Origin: Morganella morganii H1r
GTDB lineage: Bacteria; Pseudomonadota; Gammaproteobacteria; Enterobacterales; Enterobacteriaceae
DNA: 64,000 bases
Reading direction: 5' to 3'
NCBI RefSeq assembly: GCF_000633515.1
Contig: NZ_AYMP01000023.1
Coordinates: 1 to 64,000 of the forward strand
The notes beneath the pieces were generated by a model. The model was not told the DNA's origin, ran no database searches, and saw only the letters and a list, made by a program, of their open reading frames with translations. How positions within the stretch are numbered: position 1 is the stretch's first letter; each line of letters starts with the position of its first letter. A program made the translations under genes and the position numbers. Positions 40,707 to 50,301 of the stretch are shown piece by piece.

Positions 40707-41402
40707 ATGTTTACGAAAGCACGCATTATTTTAGGGATTTTTGCTGTTATTGGTTTGCTGATGCTGATGGGCGGCAGCTACTTTTACCTTTCCGGTTATT
40801 CACAGGAAAAAGACGGGATTGTGGTCAGCGGACAGATCATCGATCTGTCTGTTCATCGCTCGGATAACGGCACGTCATATTGCCCGGTGGTGAAATACAC
40901 TGACGGGCAGGACGAGTATGTCATGGAGTCCTCTTATTGCAGCAGCGGATACCGCAATGCACTGGGTGACGATATTGATGTGATTTACCGGCCGGGCAGC
41001 CCGGGTAACGCGGTTATCCACTCCTTCGGCGGCCTGTACGGCGGAGCTGTGGTTCTTCTCGGGATGGGAGCAGTATTTGCCCTGGCCGGCTCGCTGCCGC
41101 TGGCTGTCATGTATCTGCGGGGGAAATCCGGTCAGCGTCTGCTGCGGGAAGGGATGCCGGTCAACGCCCGGTTCACTGACGTGATCATGAACACCATGGT
41201 CAGCATTAACGGCCGCAGCCCGTTTCAGATTGTGGCACAGGGGTATAACAGCGCTGACAATACAGTGAAACTGTATTACAGCCGCAATCTTGCATTTGAC
41301 CCGGCACCGTTTATTCATCAGGAATTTATTACTGTTTATGTGGACCAGAAAAATCCGGACAAATATTACATGGATACTTCTTTCCTGCCGAAAGTGAAGT
41401 GA
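40707..41402 (+). CDS. DUF3592-like two-span membrane protein
   Basis: The 231-residue protein has a transmembrane segment at about residues 8-30, an exposed beta-rich region with VSGQIIDLSVHRSDNGTSYCPVV, and a second membrane segment at about 108-133. A second exposed domain follows, with VNARFTDVIMNTMVSINGRS. The repeated small domain between membrane spans resembles DUF3592 proteins, whose function is unknown. Two cysteines in SYCPVV and SYCSSG could pair. No E. coli gene occupies this position between xni and rlmM. Confidence 0.78.
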   Translation: MFTKARIILGIFAVIGLLMLMGGSYFYLSGYSQEKDGIVVSGQIIDLSVHRSDNGTSYCPVVKYTDGQDEYVMESSYCSSGYRNALGDDIDVIYRPGSPGNAVIHSFGGLYGGAVVLLGMGAVFALAGSLPLAVMYLRGKSGQRLLREGMPVNARFTDVIMNTMVSINGRSPFQIVAQGYNSADNTVKLYYSRNLAFDPAPFIHQEFITVYVDQKNPDKYYMDTSFLPKVK

Positions 41403-41404
41403 TA

Positions 41405-41436
41405 CAAAAAAGAATCCCGGCAATCATTGCCGGGAT
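41405..41436 (-). terminator. Terminator of ygdD-rlmM
   Basis: A perfect 10-bp stem, ATCCCGGCAA (41414-41423) with TTGCCGGGAT (41427-41436), is followed on the minus strand by TCTTTTTT. It lies between the convergent genes for the DUF3592 protein and rlmM. Confidence 0.87.
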
Positions 41437-41442
41437 GACTCA

Positions 41443-42540
41443 TCAGAATATCCGATCCGGGTTATACGCTCCCCACACCCGCTGGACATGCACCGTAATT
41501 TCCTCTCGGTCATGATACAGATGTTTCGCGTGGATCAGCGCATTCACGCCCTGCTCTTTCATTTCAGCAGCCATTTTTTCGAGGATATGGGATACCTCTT
41601 CATAGCGCTTTTTCATCGGCAGTTTGAGGTTAAAAATCGTTTCGCGGCACCAGCCGTTAACCATCCAGGTGGTCATCAGCGCAGCCACTTTCGCCGGTTT
41701 TTCCACCATATCGCAGACCAGCCAGGTAATATTTTTGGATGTCGGCACGAACTTAAAGCCGTCCTCACGGAGATGGCGCACCTGACCGGTTTCCATCAGA
41801 CTTTCGGCCATCGGGCCGTTATCCACCGCCTGAACACGCATACTGTGTTTCACCAGCTGATACGTCCAGCCGCCCGGACATGCGCCCAGATCCACCGCCT
41901 GTAATCCGCCTTCCAGACGCTCTTCCCACTCGTCATACGGAATAAACATGTGGAACGCTTCTTCCAGCTTGAGGGTGGAACGGCTCGGTGCATCTGACGG
42001 GAACTTCAGACGCGGGATGCCCATGTAGAACATCGAGTTATTATTTGAATACGAATAACCGACATAGCAACAGCCCGGTGCGATAAAGAAAACATGAATG
42101 ACCGGACGGCCCCGGTTCTCTTTTGCCAGCAGCAGTTTTTCCTGCCGCAGTGCTGAGCGCAGCGGTACTGTGAATTTGCGGCAGAACTTCATCAGCTCTT
42201 TGGCTTCGTTGGTGTCAGGCACTTCGACACGCAGCTCACCGGCACGCTCGACCACACCGGTCAGCATTCCCATGATCGGTGTGATCCGGTCATTTTCGGG
42301 TAAGTTTTTCAGCAGTTCGCCGACAACGATCATCTGACGGGCAAAAATCAGCTCTTTAAACGGGATCTCTTTTGCAATGCGATCGGCATCATCAGGCTGA
42401 TAGCATTCAAAAATGACATAACCGCTGTTCTCTTTAACCCGCGGGAAACCAAAAATCTCAAGACGCCCGGCTTTATCCGTGATCTCAGCGGCACACTCTT
42501 TCTCAAAACCCGGACGGCAATATAATGCTATTTTATTCAT
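41443..42540 (-). CDS. rlmM: 23S rRNA (cytidine(2498)-2'-O)-methyltransferase
   Basis: RlmM 2'-O-methylates C2498 in the peptidyl transferase centre of 23S rRNA. An N-terminal THUMP domain (about residues 1-170) precedes a Rossmann methyltransferase domain with the SAM motif [15 protein letters not shown] and catalytic-region blocks [10 protein letters not shown] and [10 protein letters not shown]. The 365-residue length is standard. The start overlaps the ygdD stop by 8 bases, so the pair is coupled. Confidence 0.97.
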   Translation of the reverse strand: MNKIALYCRPGFEKECAAEITDKAGRLEIFGFPRVKENSGYVIFECYQPDDADRIAKEIPFKELIFARQMIVVGELLKNLPENDRITPIMGMLTGVVERAGELRVEVPDTNEAKELMKFCRKFTVPLRSALRQEKLLLAKENRGRPVIHVFFIAPGCCYVGYSYSNNNSMFYMGIPRLKFPSDAPSRSTLKLEEAFHMFIPYDEWEERLEGGLQAVDLGACPGGWTYQLVKHSMRVQAVDNGPMAESLMETGQVRHLREDGFKFVPTSKNITWLVCDMVEKPAKVAALMTTWMVNGWCRETIFNLKLPMKKRYEEVSHILEKMAAEMKEQGVNALIHAKHLYHDREEITVHVQRVWGAYNPDRIF

Positions 42541-42928
42541 GGCCGGAAGCCACTTTCCTTAGACGCAACGCGCCAATCAATACACAAAACCAGCCTAACA
42601 GGAAACTTACCCCGCCAACCGGCGTAAAATAGGCAAAATATTTCATCTGTAACAGCGCCATACAATACAGGCTGCCGGAAAACAGCAGAATGCCGATCCC
42701 GAAAAACAGTCCGCTCCAGTAAAACCACAACACCACTTTGCGCATCAGAACCGCAGCAAGCCCCATCAGGGCGAGTGTGTGTGAGATCTGGTACTGGAGA
42801 CCCAGATTAATCCAGTCCATCTGGTGCTTTGCCAGAACCGGGGTTAAAAGGTGCGATCCTATTGCGCCGAATGCAACATAAAAAAAGCCGCTGAAACCGG
42901 CAAAAATTAACATCAACCGACTATTCAT
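42533..42928 (-). CDS. ygdD: DUF423 family inner-membrane protein
   Basis: YgdD is a small hydrophobic protein (131 residues, about four transmembrane helices) of the DUF423 family, of unknown function. Conserved features are the first span with [13 protein letters not shown] and the later [12 protein letters not shown] and [13 protein letters not shown]. It lies between gcvA and rlmM in the same order as E. coli and overlaps rlmM. Confidence 0.93.
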   Translation of the reverse strand: MNSRLMLIFAGFSGFFYVAFGAIGSHLLTPVLAKHQMDWINLGLQYQISHTLALMGLAAVLMRKVVLWFYWSGLFFGIGILLFSGSLYCMALLQMKYFAYFTPVGGVSFLLGWFCVLIGALRLRKVASGHE

Positions 42929-42954
42929 TTGCCATACCTTATGTGATGTTCAGG

Positions 42955-43881
42955 TTAATCCTGCTCACTTGTCATCCAACCTAGTTTTTCCTGTTCACTC
43001 GCCGCCTGCGCCATAATCCACTGACGGAATGCTGCGATTTTACCGGAATCAGCCTGACTGTCCTGACACACCAGATAAAACGCATTCTTACTGACCAGAA
43101 TATCTTTAAACGGGCACACCAGGCGACCGGCATCCAGTTCATTTTTTGCCATAACATTATTGACCAGTGCCACGCCCTGCCCGTGTACTGCGGCCTGAAT
43201 CACCATTGCACTGTGGCTGAAAATCGGCCCGTGCTGCACATTGACCTGCTGCTGTAAATCCGCCTGGCGGATATACGCCTGCCAGTCACGGCGGGATGAA
43301 TCATGCAGAAGTGTATGATACGACAAATCGGTCAGTGTTTTGAGCGGTCGTTCACCGGTCATCAGTGACGGCGCACACACCGGGATCAGATATTCCGCAT
43401 ACAGCCGGTCTGTACGCAGACCCGGCCAGTTACCTCTGCCGTAAAAAATCGCCACATCCACATCATCGGCCAGTTTATCTTCTTCGCGGTCAACCGCCTG
43501 GATCCGCACATCAATCCCCGGGTAGGCCTGATGAAAACCGGACAGACGCGGCACCAGCCACTGAATCGCGAAACTCGGTGACAGACTGACCGTCAGTGCC
43601 CCTTTGGCACTGCGCGCCTGGAGTTTGCGTGTGGCATCGTTTATCGCTGAGAAGATTTCCTTTATATCGAGATAATAACTCTGCCCCTCTTCCGTCAGCA
43701 ACAACGAACGATTCCGGCGGCGGAATAATTTCAGCCCGAGGAAATCTTCCAGACTTTTCATCTGATGGCTCACGGCAGCCTGGGTCACAAAAAGCTCTTC
43801 CGCCGCCTTAGTAAAACTTAAATGACGGGCGGCAGCATCGAAGACACGCAGTGCGTTGAGCGGAGGCAATCGTTTGGACAT
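42955..43881 (-). CDS. gcvA: LysR-type regulator of the glycine cleavage system
   Basis: GcvA activates the gcvTHP operon and the GcvB small RNA when glycine is present. The N-terminal winged helix includes LPPLNALRVFDAAARHLSFT and the recognition helix in AAVSHQMKSLEDFLGLKLF. A LysR effector domain follows from about residue 90. The 308-residue length matches E. coli GcvA (305). It is divergent from gcvB, 123 bases away, so one regulator could act on both promoters. Confidence 0.96.
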   Translation of the reverse strand: MSKRLPPLNALRVFDAAARHLSFTKAAEELFVTQAAVSHQMKSLEDFLGLKLFRRRNRSLLLTEEGQSYYLDIKEIFSAINDATRKLQARSAKGALTVSLSPSFAIQWLVPRLSGFHQAYPGIDVRIQAVDREEDKLADDVDVAIFYGRGNWPGLRTDRLYAEYLIPVCAPSLMTGERPLKTLTDLSYHTLLHDSSRRDWQAYIRQADLQQQVNVQHGPIFSHSAMVIQAAVHGQGVALVNNVMAKNELDAGRLVCPFKDILVSKNAFYLVCQDSQADSGKIAAFRQWIMAQAASEQEKLGWMTSEQD

Positions 43882-43969
43882 TTTCTGGTTTTTCTGTCAG
43901 ATCCGGATACCGGTAACGTAAGTTTATTCGGGATTAGTTTTTGTAATCCGAAGCATTATAAATTGTCCC

Positions 43970-43998
43970 TTGATGATACACCAGCAAATACCTATAGT
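43970..43998 (+). promoter_or_regulatory. gcvB promoter
   Basis: TTGATG (43970-43975) and TATAGT (43993-43998) are separated by 17 bases, and the conserved RNA start lies 7 bases after the -10. The region between gcvA and this promoter presumably holds the GcvA and GcvR control sites; I cannot define them by eye. Confidence 0.85.
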
Positions 43999-44004
43999 AT
44001 GCCC

Positions 44005-44205
44005 ACTTCCTGAGCCGGAACGAAAAGTTGAACGGTAGCGATACTGCAAAACTTTTGGCTATGTGGTTGTGATGTTGTGTTTGCAAGTTGTCCGGGAGTT
44101 CCGGACATAGTAGCTTAAGCTACTGTTTTTTTCACTTCCTGTACATTTACCCTGTCTGTCCATAGTGATTTTTTGAATGCACCGCTGATTGCGGTGCTTT
44201 TTTTT
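44005..44205 (+). ncRNA. gcvB: GcvB small regulatory RNA
   Basis: GcvB is an Hfq-dependent sRNA that represses many amino-acid and peptide transporter mRNAs. The 5' end ACTTCCTGAGCCGGAACG, the G/U-rich R1 seed region (GTGGTTGTGATGTTGTG, about 44062-44078), and the 3' part CACTTCCTGTACATTTACCC are nearly identical to E. coli GcvB. The end is a terminator, GCACCGC with GCGGTGC and eight T. The length is about 201 nucleotides against 205 in E. coli. The R1 region is shorter than in E. coli by roughly one TTGTTGTG unit, and the first stem-loop sequence differs. Confidence 0.97.
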
Positions 44206-44392
44206 GCCTTCCGTCCGGCAGATACGCATCACCCGTCTGGAAAGCCGTCACAATGTTGATTATAGTAAACCGTCGCTGACAGTACTGCCGCCGCGATCCG
44301 GCCGGTCACCACCGGGCTCGCGCCTCTGATGTACCGGATACCGCACTTTTTGCATAAGCTCTGTTTATCTCAGACTGCCGTTGATAACACTG

Positions 44393-45604
44393 ATGAAAAC
44401 CTTTTCTCCCGATACATTCCGCCGTGCCTTTCCCGGGGCTGCCGGTGACACTGTTTTTCTCGACAGCGCCGCCACCGCCCTTAAACCGGAGGTGATGACA
44501 CAGGCCACCGCCCGCTATTATCAGAATGACAGCGGCGCGACCGTTCACCGCAGCCATCACCGGCAGGCCAGAGCCGTCACTGAACAGTTTGAGCAGGCAC
44601 GTGACGCCGTACGGCACCTGATTCAGGCTGAAGATGCCCGCAGCTGTATCTGGACAAAAGGCACCACCGAATCCCTGAACCTGGTCGCTCAGGGCTTTTT
44701 CCGCCCGCGTCTGCAGCCGGGGGATGAAATCATTGTCAGTGAAACGGAACATCATTCCAACCTGATCCCGTGGATCATACTGGCACAGCAGACCGGAGCA
44801 ACCCTGGTGAAATGGCCGCTGACGGCGGACAGAACACTGTGCTGCGATCAGCTGGCAACCCTGCTGTCACCGCGCACCCGGCTGGTGGCGGTCACGCAGA
44901 TGTCCAATGTTACCGGATACCGGCCGGATATCGCCCGTGCGGCGCAGCTGTCACATCAGCACGGCGCACTGATTGTCGCTGACGGTGCTCAGGGCGTGGT
45001 TCACCACCCGCTGAATGTCACCCTCAGTGAGGTTGATTTCTATGCATTTTCCGCCCACAAACTCTATGGCCCGAACGGGCTGGGCGTTCTGTATGGCCGT
45101 CAGGAACTGCTCTGTGATATGCAGCCGTGGCAGGGCGGCGGCAAAATGCTGACCGGCACCGACTTTTTCAGCTTCACCCCGGCTCCGGTTCCCGCCCGTT
45201 TTGAAGCAGGAACACCGAATGTGGCCGGTGTTACCGCATTCGGGGAAACCCTGCGCTGGCTGGATACAATCGATCTCACCGCCGCCCACGATTACACCGT
45301 TGCTCTGTGTGACAGTGCGGAGCAGCAGCTCGCGGCACTGCCCGGTTTCCGCAGTTACCGCAGCCCCGGCAGCCCGCTGCTGGCCTTTAATATCGATGGT
45401 ATTCATCACAGTGATATCGCTACGCTGCTGGCGGAAAAAAATATCGCCCTGCGCCACGGACAACACTGTGCACAGCCGCTGTGTCAGGCGCTGGGCACGG
45501 AAGGCTGTCTGCGGGTCTCTTTTATGCCGTATAATCAGCCGGATGATGTCCGTCAGCTGGTGCAGGCGGTACAGTTTGCCCTTGAAATCCTGGCTGACGA
45601 CTGA
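44393..45604 (+). CDS. csdA: Cysteine desulfurase CsdA
   Basis: CsdA is a PLP-dependent desulfurase that passes sulfur to CsdE. The substrate-site block LDSAATALKPE starts at about residue 21. The PLP lysine lies in FSAHKLYGPNGLGVLYG, and the active-site cysteine loop is RHGQHCAQPL. The frame is open to TTG 44381, but ATG 44393 gives MKTFSPDTFRRAFP, matching the family start, with 403 residues. No strong ribosome-binding site is visible. The preceding 44206-44392 holds no gene; E. coli ygdI is missing. Confidence 0.95.
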   Translation: MKTFSPDTFRRAFPGAAGDTVFLDSAATALKPEVMTQATARYYQNDSGATVHRSHHRQARAVTEQFEQARDAVRHLIQAEDARSCIWTKGTTESLNLVAQGFFRPRLQPGDEIIVSETEHHSNLIPWIILAQQTGATLVKWPLTADRTLCCDQLATLLSPRTRLVAVTQMSNVTGYRPDIARAAQLSHQHGALIVADGAQGVVHHPLNVTLSEVDFYAFSAHKLYGPNGLGVLYGRQELLCDMQPWQGGGKMLTGTDFFSFTPAPVPARFEAGTPNVAGVTAFGETLRWLDTIDLTAAHDYTVALCDSAEQQLAALPGFRSYRSPGSPLLAFNIDGIHHSDIATLLAEKNIALRHGQHCAQPLCQALGTEGCLRVSFMPYNQPDDVRQLVQAVQFALEILADD

Positions 45605-45613
45605 GAGAAAAAG

Positions 45614-46060
45614 ATGACACACACATTCCCGGCACACCCGTTCGGTCACACTATCCGCCGTGAGCAGCTCACGGAAACTTTTTCCGCCTGCCGCTCATGG
45701 GAGGAAAAATACCGTCAGCTGGTGATGCTGGCGCGTCAGTTACCGGCACTGCCGCCGGAAAGCAAAGGTGAAGAGACAGAAATCAAAGGCTGTGAAAACC
45801 GAGTCTGGCTGGATGGCACACTCCGCAGTGACGGTACGCTGCATTTTTGGGGGGACAGTGACGGGCGGATTGTTAAAGGTCTGCTGGCGGTGCTGCTGAC
45901 CGAAGCGGAAGGCCTGACACCGGCGGCACTGTTATCCGCGGATTTATCCGCAGCGTATGAACAGTACGGGCTGAGCGCGCAGCTCAGCCAGTCCAGACAA
46001 AACGGGATTCAGGCACTGATTGATGCCGCGCGCACGATTGCACAGCGGCTCAGCGCCTGA
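45614..46060 (+). CDS. csdE: Sulfur acceptor protein CsdE
   Basis: CsdE belongs to the SufE family and takes persulfide sulfur from CsdA. The acceptor cysteine lies in EIKGCENRVWL near residue 60. Other family features are the N-terminal helix with SWEEKYRQLVMLAR and FWGDSDGRIVKGLLAVLL. The length is 148 residues. It starts 9 bases after csdA, forming a two-gene operon, and probably supplies TcdA next door, as in E. coli. Confidence 0.96.
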   Translation: MTHTFPAHPFGHTIRREQLTETFSACRSWEEKYRQLVMLARQLPALPPESKGEETEIKGCENRVWLDGTLRSDGTLHFWGDSDGRIVKGLLAVLLTEAEGLTPAALLSADLSAAYEQYGLSAQLSQSRQNGIQALIDAARTIAQRLSA

Positions 46061-46065
46061 AAGGC

Positions 46066-46881
46066 TTACTCAGCTGCAGCACGCTCTGCTTTTGCCATCA
46101 GTTTTTTCAGTGCATGAGAGACCGCCACAAACCCGAAGGATGCCGTGACCACGGTGGCAGCACCAAACCCGGCAGCACAGTCCATCCGCATACTCCCTTC
46201 CGCACTGTTTTTCATGCCACAGGCCGCGCTGCCGTCCGCCTGCGGGTAACGCAGCGGCTCTGTCGAGAACACACAATCGATCCCGAGCCGTCCTTTGCCG
46301 TTTTTACGCACACCGTAGTCTGATTTCAGGCGTTCACGCAGTTTCGCCGCCAGCGGATCCTGTAACGTTTTCGCCAGATCCGCGACCTGAATCTGTGTCG
46401 GGTCGATCTGCCCGCCCGCGCCGCCGGTGGTGACCAGCGGAATTTTATTGCGGCGGCAATAGGCCAGTAGTGCCGCTTTCGGGCGGACGCTGTCGATAGC
46501 ATCGATCACATAATCAAATCCCGGGCTCATCATATCAGCGACATTGCCCGGCGTGACAAAATCATCCGTACAATGCACCTGACATTCCGGGTTGATGGCC
46601 AGGATCCGCTCCCGCATCACCTCAATTTTCGGCTGCCCGACGGTGCCCTGCATAGCGTGGATCTGCCGGTTGGTATTGGTTACGCACACATCATCCATAT
46701 CAATCAGTGTAATGGCACCAATACCGGTACGTGCCAGCGCTTCCGCCGCCCACGATCCGACACCGCCGATGCCGACAACACAGAAATGAGATCGGGCAAA
46801 CAAACGGAGCGCCTGCTGACCATAGAGACGACCAATACCGGCAAAACGCTGCAGATAAGCATCAGATAAAAGGGTTTGCAT
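46066..46881 (-). CDS. tcdA: tRNA threonylcarbamoyladenosine dehydratase
   Basis: TcdA (CsdL, YgdL) is an E1-like enzyme that cyclises t6A37 to ct6A in tRNA using ATP. The adenylation motif GIGGVGSWAAEALARTGIG starts at about residue 37, and the aspartate-rich LIDMDDVCVTNTNRQ follows. The length is 271 residues. It converges on csdE with only 5 bases between the stops. The neighbouring CsdA-CsdE sulfur system is known to act with it. Confidence 0.96.
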   Translation of the reverse strand: MQTLLSDAYLQRFAGIGRLYGQQALRLFARSHFCVVGIGGVGSWAAEALARTGIGAITLIDMDDVCVTNTNRQIHAMQGTVGQPKIEVMRERILAINPECQVHCTDDFVTPGNVADMMSPGFDYVIDAIDSVRPKAALLAYCRRNKIPLVTTGGAGGQIDPTQIQVADLAKTLQDPLAAKLRERLKSDYGVRKNGKGRLGIDCVFSTEPLRYPQADGSAACGMKNSAEGSMRMDCAAGFGAATVVTASFGFVAVSHALKKLMAKAERAAAE

Positions 46882-46932
46882 AATACAGAAACCTGCGGTG
46901 AAAAATGACAGAAACGACTAAGAAATAATGCG

Positions 46933-46961
46933 GATGCATACTTCGTTGCGAAGTATACATC
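46933..46961. other. Long stem-loop between mltA and tcdA
   Basis: GATGCATACTTCG (46933-46945) pairs with CGAAGTATACATC (46949-46961) over 13 bp with one G-T wobble around a three-base loop. It lies 15 bases after the mltA stop on the minus strand. It has no T-run, so it is not a typical terminator, though it could protect or end the mltA mRNA. Confidence 0.6.
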
Positions 46962-46975
46962 GCAAGAATGAAAGA

Positions 46976-48079
46976 CTACAGCACCGGGTTCAGGATCGGC
47001 GGAATACCTTTTTTCAGTACCCAGACGCGACCGTAGTGATTGTAGAAACCGGCCATCAGCCCGGCATCGTGGCCGATACCGTGATAGATATCGAAGTGAT
47101 GCCCCTTGATAGCGCCGCCGACATCCAGCGCGATCATCAGACGCATATCATAACGGCCGGTAAAATTGCCCTGGTTATCCAGCACCGGGACTTCCGCCAG
47201 CAGCGTGGTACCCGGCGGGATCAGTGTTTTATCGGAGGCCACAGACGCTTTGGCAATCAGCGGTACCGCGCTCGCTCCTTTTACCGGTGCAAACTGCTTT
47301 GGCGTGAAAAAGACAAAAGAGGCGTTTTGCTCCAGTAATTCCTGCACTTCCTGCGGAGAGTGACTATCGGCCCACTTGCGGATAGCCAGCATCGACATAT
47401 CTTTCTTTTCCACCTCGCCGCGCTCGATAAGAACACGACCGACGCTGGTATAACCGTGTCCGTTCTTTCCGGCATACGCGAAAAAGTTCAGCTCAGAACC
47501 ATCGCCAAAATCAATATAAGCGCTGCCCTGAACATCCATCAGGAAGTTATCCATCAGTGAATTGCTGTAGGCAAGGACATAGTTATCACTCAGCGCCCCG
47601 TTATAAATCTGAGCACGGCTCGGCAGACGGCCGCCTTTTTTCGGCGGCATGCGGTAGATAGGGTACTGAAACTCCCCCCCGCGGGTATGACGGGCCTGAA
47701 CAACCGGGGTGTAATAGCCGGTAAACTGCACGTTTCCGTAGTTATCTTTGCCTTCCATCTGATAGCTGTGCAGGTTGAACTGCCGCAGCTGCGCGGTATC
47801 CGCACCGGAACGCAGCCAGTTTTCAACCGCCCGGAAGTTATCACTGTACTGGTTGTACAGGCGCGGTGAGGTAGTCCGGATGGCTTCCACCTGTTTCAGA
47901 AAGTCAGGGCCGTTGACCGGTATACCGGGGCTGTTGACGTTAGCCACTTCCTGTAAATTCTGCGTCAGATGCCCGTCTTTATATTGCTGACCTTTATCTG
48001 TCGGGCGGGATTCACAACCGACTAATAACGCAAACAATACACCGCACAACAAATACCTGCCGGTTTTGCTCATACCCAT
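46976..48079 (-). CDS. mltA: Membrane-bound lytic murein transglycosylase A
   Basis: MltA is an outer-membrane lipoprotein that cleaves peptidoglycan to 1,6-anhydromuropeptides. The lipobox LLVGC puts the lipidated cysteine at residue 22. The MltA barrel block FTGYYTPVVQARHTRGGEFQ and the catalytic-aspartate 3D domain LMIALDVGGAIKGHHFDIYHG are clear. The length is 367 residues. Two ATGs lie two codons apart (48079 and 48073), and the choice is not certain. The 48080-48261 region upstream is A/T-rich and contains no gene I can support. Confidence 0.96.
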   Translation of the reverse strand: MGMSKTGRYLLCGVLFALLVGCESRPTDKGQQYKDGHLTQNLQEVANVNSPGIPVNGPDFLKQVEAIRTTSPRLYNQYSDNFRAVENWLRSGADTAQLRQFNLHSYQMEGKDNYGNVQFTGYYTPVVQARHTRGGEFQYPIYRMPPKKGGRLPSRAQIYNGALSDNYVLAYSNSLMDNFLMDVQGSAYIDFGDGSELNFFAYAGKNGHGYTSVGRVLIERGEVEKKDMSMLAIRKWADSHSPQEVQELLEQNASFVFFTPKQFAPVKGASAVPLIAKASVASDKTLIPPGTTLLAEVPVLDNQGNFTGRYDMRLMIALDVGGAIKGHHFDIYHGIGHDAGLMAGFYNHYGRVWVLKKGIPPILNPVL

Positions 48080-48261
48080 CTGCCAACCAATAATTTGAAT
48101 TAATATAATATGTATGAGAACGATATCAAATCGCTTTTATTATGCAACCGGTTTAATTTTTTATCGCTGAGCAATCATCCGGTTAAATGAATAAAAAACA
48201 ATCAATCAGCCGGATAATTAACCAAATCAGGGGGCGGGATAGCTTTTTATCAAGAAAAAAC

Positions 48262-48289
48262 TTGCATCAGCTCTCATCCTGAGTATAGT
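48262..48289 (+). promoter_or_regulatory. Promoter of the initiator tRNA cluster
   Basis: TTGCAT (48262-48267) and TATAGT (48284-48289) are 16 bases apart. The -10 is followed by the GC-rich discriminator GGGCGCC, which is typical of stringently controlled stable-RNA promoters. The first tRNA starts 14 bases after the -10. Confidence 0.8.
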
Positions 48290-48303
48290 GGGCGCCTCAC
48301 AGA

Positions 48304-48380
<77 letters not shown>

Positions 48381-48439
48381 ATTTTTGAAATGTGCGGTCT
48401 GTGAATACAATGTAATATGCTCAGTTAATGATATTCGGA

Positions 48440-48516
<77 letters not shown>

Positions 48517-48542
48517 ACCTTCATATCATTAACAAAATCGGA

Positions 48543-48619
<77 letters not shown>

Positions 48620-48770
48620 CTCTTATGACAAATTTCCCTGTCACTTTTCCTGAAAAACACAAAACACGTCAGCGTCACTGAAACACGATTATTTCAGCAC
48701 ATAAGGCTGTCTGTATTGTATGTGTCCGTTTCACACCACATCCTTGTGATGCATCGTCTTTGTTCTGTTC

Positions 48771-50021
48771 TCAGTTGCGCCGCGCAACGGCTCCGCCATT
48801 GGCAAAATACGCCTTAATCCCCTGAAAAATCGAATTAGCCATCTCCTGCTGGAATTTGGCGGTTTTCAGCAGACGCTCTTCCTCAAGGTTACTGATAAAG
48901 GCGGTTTCCACCAGAATCGACGGGATATCCGGCGCTTTCAGCACCGCAAACCCGGCCTGATCGACCGTCCGTTTATGCAGTTTATTGACATTTCCCATCC
49001 GTTTCAGCACTTCTGAACCGAATTTGAGGCTGTCTTTGATACTCGCGCTCTGCACCATATCAAACATGGTCTGATCGAGGTATTTGTCACCGCTTTTGCT
49101 GACCCCCCCGATTTTATCCGCATCGTTCTGGGTCTGGGCCAGATATTTCGCGGTATTACTGGTTGCTCCCCGCGTCGAAAGCGCAAAGACCGACGAACCT
49201 CTGGCAGAGCGGTTGGTAAAGGCATCCGCATGAATTGAGACAAACAGATCCGCCCGCATTTTACGGGCTTTCGCCACGCGCACTGACAGCGGGATAAACA
49301 CATCCTCGTTGCGTGTCATATAGGCACGCATACCCGGCTCGCGATCGATCAGCGATTTCAGACGGCGGGCAATCTGCAGCACCACATCTTTTTCGCGGGT
49401 TTTATATTTCCCGACAGCACCGGGATCCTCTCCGCCGTGGCCCGGATCAATCATGATAACAACCGGCCTGTCCTGACCGGCTTTACCCGGTTTCGGCGTT
49501 TCACGCGGCAGGCTCTCTTCCAGGTCACCGCGGTTGTAATCTTCCAGCAGGGCCAGCAGCGGATCGTCTTCTGTCGCAGCACCATTTTTCGGATAAAAAT
49601 CAAGCACCAGACGGTTTTTAAACTCCGCGACCGGGGTCAGTTCCAGCACCTGCGGGCTCATCGCCTGTTTCACTTCAAATACCAGCCGGACAGTTTGCGG
49701 GTCATTCTGACCGACACGGATCAGCTTCAGATGCGGATCGCGATCCTGCACCTGCTTATCCATGCCTTTCAGCACACTGTTGAGATGCACATTTTTCAGA
49801 TCAACAACAATACGTTCCGGGTTTTGCAGCGAAAACTGCTTATATTTCAGCGGATGATCCGACTCAATAGTCACACGGGTATAACTGGATGCCGGCCAGA
49901 TACGCACCGCCACAATTTGTGACGATGCCGCAAAGCCGAACGGGCTGATACTCAGCAGACAAAACGCCGCTGCGCCTTTCAGTAACAGACGGCGTGACGC
50001 ATCATGTTCAGAATGACTCAT
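48771..50021 (-). CDS. amiC: N-acetylmuramoyl-L-alanine amidase AmiC
   Basis: AmiC splits septal peptidoglycan during cell separation and is activated by NlpD. A Tat signal with the twin arginines at residues 10-11 ([12 protein letters not shown]) directs export. An AMIN domain (about 33-140) targets the septum, and an Amidase_3 domain has zinc-ligand blocks [14 protein letters not shown] and FVSIHADAF plus [10 protein letters not shown]. The length is 416 residues, like E. coli AmiC. It is divergent from argA. Confidence 0.97.
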   Translation of the reverse strand: MSHSEHDASRRLLLKGAAAFCLLSISPFGFAASSQIVAVRIWPASSYTRVTIESDHPLKYKQFSLQNPERIVVDLKNVHLNSVLKGMDKQVQDRDPHLKLIRVGQNDPQTVRLVFEVKQAMSPQVLELTPVAEFKNRLVLDFYPKNGAATEDDPLLALLEDYNRGDLEESLPRETPKPGKAGQDRPVVIMIDPGHGGEDPGAVGKYKTREKDVVLQIARRLKSLIDREPGMRAYMTRNEDVFIPLSVRVAKARKMRADLFVSIHADAFTNRSARGSSVFALSTRGATSNTAKYLAQTQNDADKIGGVSKSGDKYLDQTMFDMVQSASIKDSLKFGSEVLKRMGNVNKLHKRTVDQAGFAVLKAPDIPSILVETAFISNLEEERLLKTAKFQQEMANSIFQGIKAYFANGGAVARRN

Positions 50022-50232
50022 GAAAAAATATCCATAGCGTAAATCAAATCAACAATAACCGGTGCGGATTATAAAAACCGGAAAATAAAGAAACAGAACA
50101 ATTTATTCCGTAAATAATTTAAACGGCACTTTATCTAATCATTTGCGCCCTGTCATTATGCATTTTTGGCTTATATGGCGATAACACGGCATAAAACCCG
50201 GCAAAATCTTCACCGGCGACCAAAATTTACAC

Positions 50233-50288
50233 TTGCTATTCCGGCGCAAAAAGAATAAAAATACATAAATTTCGAATAAAAATTCACT
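50233..50288 (+). promoter_or_regulatory. argA promoter with two ARG boxes
   Basis: Two 18-base ArgR-type operators lie exactly 3 bases apart. Box 1 spans 50250-50267 (AAAGAATAAAAATACATA) and box 2 spans 50271-50288 (TTCGAATAAAAATTCACT). The second is close to the consensus WNTGAATWWWWATTCANW. A -35 candidate TTGCTA (50233-50238) lies upstream, with an A/T-rich -10 inside box 1. Repression by ArgR with arginine is inferred from this layout. Confidence 0.85.
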
Positions 50289-50301
50289 TGCGAGGGGTGT
50301 T

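Noticed and set aside
48187-48282. 31-codon basic peptide frame just before the initiator tRNA promoter
   Set aside because: It runs into the tRNA promoter and lacks a convincing ribosome-binding site.
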